Source of the DNA: Candidatus Electrothrix aarhusensis
GTDB lineage: Bacteria; Desulfobacterota; Desulfobulbia; Desulfobulbales; Desulfobulbaceae
Assembly (NCBI GenBank): GCA_004028505.1
Contig: MTKO01000066.1
Location: 1-56,120, forward strand
Direction of reading: 5' to 3'
Length of the DNA stretch: 56,120 nucleotides
A model generated the notes under the pieces. It was not told the origin of the DNA. It saw only the letters and a program-made list of their open reading frames with translations, and did no database searches. Shown piece after piece: positions 10,094 to 17,994 of this stretch. A program made the position numbers and the translations under genes. Position 1 is the stretch's first letter; the number at the start of each line of letters is the position of its first letter.

Positions 10094-11142
10094 TTATACA
10101 GGTCGTCCCGGCTTTTGTCCTGTAATGACAGACCAGTCGCCAAAATCGGTTTTTTGTGATCCTATATCTATAAAGCCTACTTTTTTAAGGAGTTCGAAAA
10201 TTTCCTTCACGGAAAACTGCTGTCCTTTTGCCCATAACAACATGAATATATTATAGGCAGCCACAGGATAGGGGCCTGTTTTGTCATCATTAAAAAGCAT
10301 TTCATGAATAATGATCCGACCGCCGGGTTTAAGGCTTTTAAAACTTTTCTCCGCAAGAAATACGCATTGTTCAGCTGTCCAATCATGGAAAATATCACTA
10401 TAAAAATGTAGGTCTGCCTCAGGAAAAACGTCCTCCCACATGTCGCCAGCACAGATTTTAATTTTATCTTGCTGCCGAAATTTACGGATAAATTCTTCAG
10501 CAACATCACAAACTATAGGTCTGTCATAGACAATTGCCTGTAATCGGGGCCAAGAAAAAACCGCCCATATGGAGTGTGCTCCCGAACCGCCGCCCACATC
10601 CAGCATACACCTGCTATCAGACAGGTCTATGAGAGAAGGCCAAGCAGAAGCAGGCCCCATACTTTTGCTATGCATTGATCTGGTAAAGGCCTTAGCGAAT
10701 TCTACCTGCTGTTCATTGGTCTCGAAAAGGTCATCACCTCCATAGACTTGTGCAGTATTCGTCATAAGGGCTTTTTTAAAGCTTTCAAACGAATATACTT
10801 CGCTCACTTGCCACCCTCTATCCAGAAGACTGCCGAAATACGTCGGACTTCCTTTAAGAAGATAATCTTCTGATATTTCTGTAAGGCTATAACGGTTATC
10901 CTCAGTCAGACGTATAAGTTTTTGACTCGACAGCATGGATAACATGGCTTGAGCAGCACGTGGGAGAATATTATATTCATCACAGATTTCAGCGAGATGT
11001 AACGACTTGTTGGAAAGCAATTGAAAAAGATTTAGATTATGAGCAACAAATAAGGCTTGAGCACCCGTGAGCCCGTACAGGATATTCAGCAGAGGCCTAT
11101 CATCACGCGTGGAGTTGGTATGAATACCGGATCAGATCCCAC
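10094..11142 (-). CDS. SAM-dependent O-methyltransferase (N-terminus restored across a frame break)
   Basis: Class I methyltransferase of the plant-type/hydroxyneurosporene O-methyltransferase family: an N-terminal winged-helix dimerisation domain, then a Rossmann domain with LDVGGGSG. The late motifs HFYSDIFHDW and LKPGGRIIIHEML match, with the catalytic His in FHDW. A naive start at TTG 11020 would cut into the dimerisation domain. The frame stays open to 11131, and restoring one base near 11107 (CGCGTG, expected CGCGGTG) joins it to a GTG start at 11140-11142 with GAGGAG seven bases upstream. The product is then about 349 residues, normal for the family. Substrate unknown; likely a hydroxyl of the cluster's product. 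Confidence 0.78.
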
Positions 11143-11200
11143 AAGAATTCTCCTCTAATTAGTGACGAATCACTACAAGTAAGATATCGTTTAATAGCTA

Positions 11201-12046
11201 TTAGTTAGGAGGCGGCGGCACAGATCTAGAATTCACTCCTTGATAATTTATGTCATCACAGCGGAGCGGAAAAAAGGATTCCGGTGAGGAGTCAGCTGCC
11301 TCAGTGTAGCAAGCAAGGACACCGGCAAAAACAACAGGGCTGAGTAGCCGATATATTTCCATTGGGGTCAGTCCCTGATCAAGAAGGAAAGCACAACGGT
11401 ATCCGCCTATGTTCATTTTTTCCTCAGATTGTTTAATCAGCACCTCTTCTATTTCGTATGCCAAACTTAAATGTTCTCCGATCTCAAAGCCGAGTTTTTG
11501 AGTAACTCGCTCCATTGCCGGTATCCTCTCGTCACCATTAGCTATGGGCCTTGTATACCCCATAATTTTTGGAGATGAAGAGCGCCCTCTTTGCTCTTCA
11601 GAGATGATTTTTCCAACAGGCAGGCCACTTTTCTTTTTTTTCAAAGCCGAGATAATAAATTTTGTTGCTGCGTAGGTAGTCCCTGGCCCATATCTCGTTG
11701 AGTCTGAGGCTAATATTCCACAGCTTACCGCCGCAACCGGACTCGTTCGCAGACTACCCGCCAAGCTACCAACTTGATTGCACCATATGCGTGCATCAGG
11801 CCAACTAAGACATATCCAATATGCTTCAAGCCATTCAGCTAATCTCTGTGCTGGTAATTTTCCGATTATATTAAGGAAAAATACTTGAAAAAAAGAAACC
11901 TTGCCTACAAGATCGTCCATCATGGAGTAGCCATGATTATGGATTGCCTCGTTAATGACCCAACCGCCTTTTTGGCTGCGGATAACTCCCCGACGCTGAT
12001 CCCAGAAGGTTGTGTCATTCTTTTCGGGCTTGTTTCGCAATGACAT
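11201..12046 (-). CDS. Citrate-synthase-fold protein B, active site degenerate
   Basis: About 281 residues with the overall helical pattern of citrate synthase/citryl-CoA lyase, recognisable at MGYTRPIANGDERIPAM, which aligns with the G-H-R...DPR loop. By eye the catalytic His of that loop is Thr, the LHGG-type His region is replaced by DSTRYGPGTT, and the late catalytic Asp is not apparent, so it may be non-catalytic. The start is taken as ATG 12046, which has AGGA upstream, giving a 32-bp overlap with its paralogue; ATG 12058 is possible. Two such short paralogues side by side suggest a heterodimer with one active and one structural or altered subunit. Confidence 0.6.
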   Translation of the reverse strand: MSLRNKPEKNDTTFWDQRRGVIRSQKGGWVINEAIHNHGYSMMDDLVGKVSFFQVFFLNIIGKLPAQRLAEWLEAYWICLSWPDARIWCNQVGSLAGSLRTSPVAAVSCGILASDSTRYGPGTTYAATKFIISALKKKKSGLPVGKIISEEQRGRSSSPKIMGYTRPIANGDERIPAMERVTQKLGFEIGEHLSLAYEIEEVLIKQSEEKMNIGGYRCAFLLDQGLTPMEIYRLLSPVVFAGVLACYTEAADSSPESFFPLRCDDINYQGVNSRSVPPPPN

Positions 12047-12854
12047 AATGTTCCTCATCTAAAAACGGCATAGCAGTTATAGGTTTATTGGCTAACTCAA
12101 GTCCGTGTGCCAGAATACCGGGGGCGCGGAGAAGTTGAAAAAGACCAGCCCCAGCTCGGTAATGAAACCCAAGGTCATAGAGCACTGCTGCCGCTAATCC
12201 TGTGTCGAGCCAGCCCATTCCTTGCCGAGTAATTGCTGTAACAAATTTGTTACCCCATTTAATGGCCTTTCCCGCTGCTGGAAGTTTTTCTAAAACATTG
12301 ATAATTTTTTGAGGGATGGGGTCAATCCCACCGAATCGAGTTCCAAAACCAGGTGCGATATGCCAATCACCTTCCCAATGATTTTCATGAGGTTGAGAGA
12401 GTAATTCATCTGCAACAGCAGATGCGTTTTTTTTGCCTTGTTTTCTCAGGAAATGCATGGCAGCTGAAACTTCTTCGCCACCAAGATGTGCCCCACTGAG
12501 TACCGTCAAGCCTGTGGGGAGGATATGAGCAGGCTCAGCCTTGCCCACAGCGGCATTCATAGAGGCCCTAGTTGCAGGATGTCGCGGCCCGGGATTAATA
12601 AGTGCGATCATTAATTTTTCAAGAAGGTCGGCCTGATTCCGGTCCGGTAACTCTCCTTGAAAGAGGAGGAACAAAACATCTACAAAGGAGCATTTTTTTG
12701 TGAGTTCCAGCAGGTCATAGCCGTGGCAACGACATGTTGCTGCTAAATAAGGATTTGTTGGTAATGGCTCTTCCTGCCATATTCGGGTAACGGTTCGATT
12801 CGTGAATTTTTTATCCCGTTTTTGCACAATTTTTTTTTGTTTTTGATATCTCAT
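12015..12854 (-). CDS. Citrate-synthase-fold protein A (citryl-CoA lyase-like)
   Basis: A 279-residue protein of the citrate synthase/citryl-CoA lyase superfamily, shorter than true citrate synthases (about 370-430) but lyase-sized. SGAHLGGEEV keeps the first active-site His (about H123). PGFGTRFGGIDPIPQ corresponds to the GHRVY..DPR loop but with Thr (about 172) for His. WLDTGL (about D217) may be the acid. It would act on an acyl-CoA plus a 2-oxo acid, or in reverse. It starts 21 bp after the TonB-dependent receptor and overlaps paralogue B, so transport and synthesis genes appear co-transcribed. Exact chemistry unknown. Confidence 0.65.
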   Translation of the reverse strand: MRYQKQKKIVQKRDKKFTNRTVTRIWQEEPLPTNPYLAATCRCHGYDLLELTKKCSFVDVLFLLFQGELPDRNQADLLEKLMIALINPGPRHPATRASMNAAVGKAEPAHILPTGLTVLSGAHLGGEEVSAAMHFLRKQGKKNASAVADELLSQPHENHWEGDWHIAPGFGTRFGGIDPIPQKIINVLEKLPAAGKAIKWGNKFVTAITRQGMGWLDTGLAAAVLYDLGFHYRAGAGLFQLLRAPGILAHGLELANKPITAMPFLDEEHYVIAKQARKE

Positions 12855-12875
12855 TTTTGACTTTTTCTAAAAAGG

Positions 12876-15077
12876 TTAGAAATGATATACTAACTCTCCA
12901 TAGATAGTTCTCCTTTCCATTGGGATGTCATTCGGCATATCAGAAGAGGTTGGCTCTCTCACATCTTCATCAAAAATATTGCGAGCTCCAAAAGCAAGAT
13001 CGATATGTTGAGTGATGTTTTTTCTTCTGAGTATTATATTGGTAATATTGTTAGCCTTGATATTTTTTCGACTATCATCTTGTTTTCTCTCTCGTTCACC
13101 GACCCAGAAATATTGTGCATTGAGATACCATTCAGGCATAAAATTCCAATACATATTGAGATATAATTGCATGCCTGGAGCATCAACAATCGGTGCTCCA
13201 GTATCTTTATTTTCAGAGTCTTGCAATGCGAAATTACCACTCAGAGTTAAAGAAGGAATAACTTCCCACTTTAGTTCAAGTTCAACTCCTTGTCCTTTTT
13301 GATTGATAGCGTTTTGTGCTGTATTCGTGGTCGCCGGGGCGGGGTCGGGAACATAATCGATAAGCCCATCAATTTCATAGGTAAAGAAACTAACAATAGT
13401 TTGGAGAAAATGTGTAGGCCTATAGTCGAAGGCCAGCTCGTAGGTGTCAATGGTCTCAGGTTCAAGAGATGGATTGCCAAGGACAATAGGATTATTTCTT
13501 CCATAGCTTTCAAGAAAGGAAGGGGGACGGAAGGCCCGACCATACATGAGTTTGCTTGTCAGGTCATAGCGAGCTTCCCAGACTAAAGCAATACGAGGAT
13601 TAAGTGTCTCACCGAAATCACTATAATGATCATAACGTATCCCTGTCGTCAGCTCCCAATTTTTAACAAAGGTCCATTCGTTTTGCAGGGACGCATAGAG
13701 AACCGTGCGATTTTGATTTGCCATGAATATATCATCTGTATTTACAGTAGGACCGATTAGAGTACCATCACTGGTAACAGGGAGAACTTCTGGTCCATCA
13801 AGAACGCCAGGACCAAAATTTTTGTATTCTTCGGTATCCTCATCCTGAATTTTCCCTCCTGTAGCGATACGCCAGACATGGCTCGTCCAACCTTCGTATT
13901 TGGTGATAAAATCAACGCCCACTTGCTGATCTGTAAGGATGGGCTCGCCAAAAACGCCATCAATAAATGTGGTGATTCCCGCAGACGGTAAGGAGAAGAG
14001 GTTCCCGTCTGTACCTATCGGTACAGTTGTTCCCGGAGGCAGCATCTGGAATATAGTTTCATCCTTATAGTACAGATAATTCAGTTGTATAGAGAATTCA
14101 AAATTATCTACTAACTCGTTATCCTGCCAAGTTATATCACCTAAGAACAGGTTGGAATCCACTTTTGTTTCTGGACCTAGAGACCCGGCACTACCGGTTC
14201 CTCCTTCATAATCGTTCAGAAACCATCCCCAGAGGTGAATCGTCCAGCTTTTACGGGTTAAATTGCTCATAATATTGTAATTTTCGAAATTCGCATGCAA
14301 GTGCCCCGGAGCCAATGATGCTTTTGTACCAAAGGCTTGATCCAGCTTAGTCTGGAGATCAGCGTCAATAATGCGTTTATCGTCACTACCGCCTCGCCAA
14401 TATTCCAACCCTATGCCAACATCCCAGCCGCTGTACTGCCCTCCATGTTGCCCCCAGACATTCAGGCCGTCAAAAGAAGAGATTCGCATACCGGTATGTA
14501 TCCCCTCAATTTCAAAACGATCCTTGGTAATAATGTTGATAGTACCCGCAAAGGCGTCTGCACCGTAGATGGCAGAACCTGGTCCTCGCACCACTTCAAT
14601 ACGAGATATCATGGAGGTGGGCAGACGAAATCCTGCTGGGCGAGTACCATTATACGGTCTGGTAAAAGGAATACCGTTCACCAACATCAAGACTTGCGGA
14701 TTCAGGCTAGTATGGATGCCGCGTATGGAATATATAGAGTCAAGATGGGCGAAAGAGGGTGTAATATGAAGACCGGGCACGGTTTCTAGCACCTCATCAA
14801 GGGTGGTGGCACCGAGTTTTTCGATATCTTCTGCCGTGATGACCGAGGCCACTGAAGGAGCCAGATGAACGGGTTTCAAGCTGCCGGTTGCTGTGAGCAA
14901 AAGACGATCAGTACGGTAGACATCCTCTTCCTGCGGTCCCTTCTCGAACATCTCTTCAAAGGCCTGGATATCTTTTTCGTTTGTTGTAAGATTCTTGTTT
15001 TCTGATTCGGCTCTTCCAGGCGTACAATTTAAGAGGAGGAGAAGAGCAGCTGCGACTGCGATATTGGTTTTGTACAT
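12876..15077 (-). CDS. TonB-dependent outer-membrane receptor
   Basis: About 733 residues. A signal peptide (MYKTNIAVAAALLLLL...) is followed by a candidate TonB box near DRLLLTATG, a plug domain (VASVITAEDIEKLG, then RIEVVRGPGSAIYGADAFAG) and a 22-strand barrel ending in an aromatic residue (GELVYHF). The start is ATG 15077, chosen for the AGAGGG ribosome site and the clean signal peptide; an upstream ATG at 15110 overlaps the previous gene. It imports a chelate, cofactor or similar ligand powered by TonB. It sits between two binding-protein genes and the citrate-synthase-like genes. The ligand cannot be read from sequence. Confidence 0.92.
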   Translation of the reverse strand: MYKTNIAVAAALLLLLNCTPGRAESENKNLTTNEKDIQAFEEMFEKGPQEEDVYRTDRLLLTATGSLKPVHLAPSVASVITAEDIEKLGATTLDEVLETVPGLHITPSFAHLDSIYSIRGIHTSLNPQVLMLVNGIPFTRPYNGTRPAGFRLPTSMISRIEVVRGPGSAIYGADAFAGTINIITKDRFEIEGIHTGMRISSFDGLNVWGQHGGQYSGWDVGIGLEYWRGGSDDKRIIDADLQTKLDQAFGTKASLAPGHLHANFENYNIMSNLTRKSWTIHLWGWFLNDYEGGTGSAGSLGPETKVDSNLFLGDITWQDNELVDNFEFSIQLNYLYYKDETIFQMLPPGTTVPIGTDGNLFSLPSAGITTFIDGVFGEPILTDQQVGVDFITKYEGWTSHVWRIATGGKIQDEDTEEYKNFGPGVLDGPEVLPVTSDGTLIGPTVNTDDIFMANQNRTVLYASLQNEWTFVKNWELTTGIRYDHYSDFGETLNPRIALVWEARYDLTSKLMYGRAFRPPSFLESYGRNNPIVLGNPSLEPETIDTYELAFDYRPTHFLQTIVSFFTYEIDGLIDYVPDPAPATTNTAQNAINQKGQGVELELKWEVIPSLTLSGNFALQDSENKDTGAPIVDAPGMQLYLNMYWNFMPEWYLNAQYFWVGERERKQDDSRKNIKANNITNIILRRKNITQHIDLAFGARNIFDEDVREPTSSDMPNDIPMERRTIYGELVYHF

Positions 15078-15102
15078 ATTTATCCCTCTTTTAATATGCA
15101 GA

Positions 15103-16038
15103 TTAATCAATTACTTGTGTAGCCATGTCAAGGGAAGCTTGGTGTAGGATCAATCCTATGCGCTTAGCGGTAGTCCGGTTAATGATAATCTGAGTTCCCA
15201 GAGGAGGCATCACCCCTATATAATCGGTACGTTGATGACGGTTGATAATATTCTTTGCTATAGAGGCAGCCTGTGAGCCGATATCAGCTATATCAGGATT
15301 AATAGAAAGCACAAGGCCGTGTTCAACGATATTTTTTGACTGACCGATGCAGGGCAATTTTTCTTTGATACAGCGTATTTTGAGCCAATCCATATTTTCA
15401 AGCGTATAAATCACCGGATCATTCAGCACGAGAAAGGCATCGACTTGTCCTCTAAGTTTTTTAAAAGATCTTTTGAAGTCTTTTGAGCGATTGATCTTCT
15501 TGCCGTACAATTCAATATTAAAAATTTCAGCTGCCTCTTTAGCCTGTTGCAGCGCTTTTTCGCTATGTGCGCTGTATATCACCCCTATTCGTTTAATATC
15601 GGGAGAAAAAACAGTAATGTTAGCAAATGTTGTCCCAGGGGCTATCTCACCCGCAATGCCTGCCATATTTTTTTGATCCATGAGCTTGTATCGCTGCCAG
15701 TTCAACACCAGGGCAAAGAGTACTGGGATATCTTGGTGTTCCCGAGTCCAGAGCTTAGCTGTAAAGGCTGCTTTAGCACCCAAGGCAAATATTAATCGAG
15801 GATTGGTAGAGAAGATCCTACGCTTCAAAGTAGGATCTTTTTTGATATCACCTTGCAGGTTAAAGACATGGACAGGATGATCGATTTCAGTACGAAATGC
15901 CTTCATCGGCCCCTGATAAACGGATTCGTTATCGGAGAACAAAAGAGCTATCGGATAATCAATGTCGGCAGCGTACAGTGATACCGGCAACTGTTCGCAT
16001 AAAACTGCCAAGAGGAGTAAAAAAATTTTAGAGCGCAT
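15103..16038 (-). CDS. ABC-type substrate-binding protein (ABC_sub_bind family)
   Basis: About 311 residues with a cleavable signal peptide (MRSKIFLLLLAVL...SLYAADI) and the two-lobed fold of the ABC_sub_bind (TrpX-like) family: RLIFALGAKAA near 80, then IKRIGVIYSAHSEKALQQAKEAA and DAFLVLNDPVIYT. The start is ATG 16038, which overlaps the stop of the preceding gene by 11 bp. The family binds amino acids or unknown ligands in the periplasm. No ABC permease or ATPase follows; a TonB receptor does, so it may hand ligand on or sense it. Confidence 0.8.
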   Translation of the reverse strand: MRSKIFLLLLAVLCEQLPVSLYAADIDYPIALLFSDNESVYQGPMKAFRTEIDHPVHVFNLQGDIKKDPTLKRRIFSTNPRLIFALGAKAAFTAKLWTREHQDIPVLFALVLNWQRYKLMDQKNMAGIAGEIAPGTTFANITVFSPDIKRIGVIYSAHSEKALQQAKEAAEIFNIELYGKKINRSKDFKRSFKKLRGQVDAFLVLNDPVIYTLENMDWLKIRCIKEKLPCIGQSKNIVEHGLVLSINPDIADIGSQAASIAKNIINRHQRTDYIGVMPPLGTQIIINRTTAKRIGLILHQASLDMATQVID

Positions 16039-16858
16039 AGTTATCCCATGCATCAAATTGCAACATCTCCATGAGATCAGCAGAATCATCGGAGCCATTA
16101 GCCTCCAAGAACATTTTTTTCAGCTTCATAACTTTTACATCAGGGACCTTGCCGTTCCCTGAGCAAAGTATAGGAAGTGGAATAGGCTGTGACGTAGCTA
16201 ATTGGCGGACAATCTGCAAAATACGAGGGTTAATTTCTCCGATTCTCTGCAAATTATTTTCAGAAACCAACGCCGCATCCACTTGTCGCACAGCCAGCGC
16301 GAACAGGGCATCTGAATCCTTTGGGGTCGCAATAATATTTAATAAATTTGATTCGATTTTAAATCGACTAAATATAAGACGATTCAGCAAGTCAGGAGCT
16401 TCGTTACCCATGGTTGTCATGGCAAGCATTTTGTTACTCAGCCCCTGTAAAGTAATCGTTGAGTTGTGTTTTATTAACAGGATTTTACGATATGTCGACA
16501 GGCCTTTGCGAAGGGGTTGCAGAAGAGGCTTCAGCTTAGAATTCTTTTTGTTTTGTTGATAATACCAATCAGGAAGAAAAACAAATGCGGGAAGTCCAGC
16601 CTTCATTTCACGATGGAAATCATGGTATTTTGCAAAGGGCTGAAAGTTAAGAGCAAGATCCTTTTTGTTCAGAAAGCGTTCCATTTCCTTTTTCAGGCGA
16701 GCAAGGTTGCTTTGTGAAGAGTCGGGATTGAAGTAGTAAAAATTTTTACTCTCGGCTCCGGCGGTACAATCAGCATCAAGAAGTATTGTGCCGCATAGCA
16801 TCAAAAACGGTGCTATGAGGATGATGAGAACTTCTGCCTTGAAAGAGATATTTTTCAC
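16028..16858 (-). CDS. PhnD-like periplasmic binding protein
   Basis: A 276-residue exported protein starting at GTG 16858 with an N-terminal hydrophobic signal (EVLIILIAPFLMLCGTILL). It resembles the PhnD/phosphonate-type binding family (PF12974): ...MKAGLPAFVFLPDWYYQQ, TLQGLSNKMLAMTT and the VRQVDAALVSENNL segment that lines the pocket. Family members bind phosphonates, phosphite or other anions, or serve as sensor modules. It is first in the block and probably follows a promoter in 16860-17270. A transporter is lacking. Confidence 0.7.
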   Translation of the reverse strand: MKNISFKAEVLIILIAPFLMLCGTILLDADCTAGAESKNFYYFNPDSSQSNLARLKKEMERFLNKKDLALNFQPFAKYHDFHREMKAGLPAFVFLPDWYYQQNKKNSKLKPLLQPLRKGLSTYRKILLIKHNSTITLQGLSNKMLAMTTMGNEAPDLLNRLIFSRFKIESNLLNIIATPKDSDALFALAVRQVDAALVSENNLQRIGEINPRILQIVRQLATSQPIPLPILCSGNGKVPDVKVMKLKKMFLEANGSDDSADLMEMLQFDAWDNYAL

Positions 16859-17269
16859 TCGATTTTATCGATGTACGGTGGTAATTCTTTCTGTAAACAG
16901 CTCTGGAAAAGGCAAAACCACGAACGCGGGCGGGAAGAATAAAAGAACGTAACCTGACCTCCCTCTTTTTAGCTCTACAATAGTTATGTTGAAAAAGCAA
17001 GAGGCGAGACGTGGTTTGTTGATATTTTTACTATTAAAAATAGAGTGATACGAAGGTAGGGAGAGTTATTTTTCCTTCTGCGAGAAGGAGAAAAACTACC
17101 ACGTAGTGTGCGATGTATTGCTTGGTGACCCTGTTCTTTTTGATGTTGTCGTTCAGAAAGTTTGATTGACGTGTAGTAGGGTTTGCAAGAGGATTGGCAA
17201 GGAGGGCTTTGTAAGCAGAGAAGCTCACTGGTTATCAGGAAAACAGAAGGAAAGAAGAAAACACAATGC
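16859..17269. other. Intergenic leader of the uptake/biosynthesis block, no gene seen
   Basis: About 410 bp without a supported gene. Short open frames here have no ribosome site or family resemblance. A small hairpin, ccttctgcgagaagg, lies near 17080. I saw no recognisable riboswitch (no cobalamin, FMN or SAM box) and no clear promoter pair. It must nevertheless hold the promoter of the nine-gene minus-strand block, since the preceding gene ends in a strong hairpin. Confidence 0.4.
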
Positions 17270-17270
17270 G

Positions 17271-17299
17271 GGGAGCTGAACTCAAATGATTCAGCTCCC
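17271..17299 (-). terminator. Hairpin terminator after the DUF2301-like gene
   Basis: An 11-bp stem, gggagctgaac pairing with its complement around a seven-base loop. On the minus strand it is followed by CGCATTGTGTTTTC, a moderate T-tract. It lies 20 bp past the stop of the membrane-protein gene and separates that gene from the binding-protein operon. Confidence 0.7.
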
Positions 17300-17318
17300 A
17301 ACGCATTATGTTGTTTTT

Positions 17319-17885
17319 TTAAAACCCGTACATGCTCTTGTCGCCGATATCGAAATGAAGGGGCATGCGCCATTTGGCGATAACCAGCCAAGTAAGGAGC
17401 AAGGCTGCCGGGAGGAGGAAATACGGCTCAGCAGAGGGAAACCCGAGCAGGCGGTTCAGGACAGAACCACAGAGAAATAAAGGCACTAAAGGCAGTCCGA
17501 TAATCCGAAAGCAGAAAGACTCTTTCAGGGCAAACATCCCCGCACCGACATAAAAAAAGCCCAAGCTGAGGTTTGCCAAGGTCTCTGCCAGAGGGCTCAT
17601 TCCTTTCAGGGTATAGGCAAAAGCCAGAATGACAAAGCCGATCCAGCTGACAAAGGGGAAAAACCATCTGAATTTCGGGTCGTAAAGATGTACATCTGCG
17701 CTTGCTAGGGCAATACCAGCAGCAAAGACAGGTAAGTAAAACACACCGAGTATCTGCACGCCGATGATTCGCTCAATGCTGTAGATCAGGGCCGTTACCG
17801 CTGCAATGGTCAGGCCGGTTCGGTAGAGGGCAACAGTCATGTTGTCCAAGGAACTCATTTCTGGAGTATGCTCAGGATTAGCCAT
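17319..17885 (-). CDS. DUF2301-type integral membrane protein
   Basis: A 188-residue protein with about six hydrophobic helices, beginning after a short acidic N-terminus: LTIAAVTALIYSIE, LGVFYLPVFAAGIALAS, FVSWIGFVILAFAY, LSLGFFYVGAGMFAL, IIGLPLVPLFLCGSVL and LLPAALLLTWLVI. It resembles the uncharacterised DUF2301 family of inner-membrane proteins. Function unknown. It is monocistronic, with a hairpin terminator downstream. The family call is from memory of the pattern; the membrane topology is seen directly. Confidence 0.6.
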   Translation of the reverse strand: MANPEHTPEMSSLDNMTVALYRTGLTIAAVTALIYSIERIIGVQILGVFYLPVFAAGIALASADVHLYDPKFRWFFPFVSWIGFVILAFAYTLKGMSPLAETLANLSLGFFYVGAGMFALKESFCFRIIGLPLVPLFLCGSVLNRLLGFPSAEPYFLLPAALLLTWLVIAKWRMPLHFDIGDKSMYGF

Positions 17886-17994
17886 AATAATTTATGATAT
17901 AGATATGTTGGATGTACTGAGAAATTGTCCGGTTTTGAATATTGATACCGGATAATATAAGGTAACGGATAAGTCAATCGATCTTACTGGCCCA

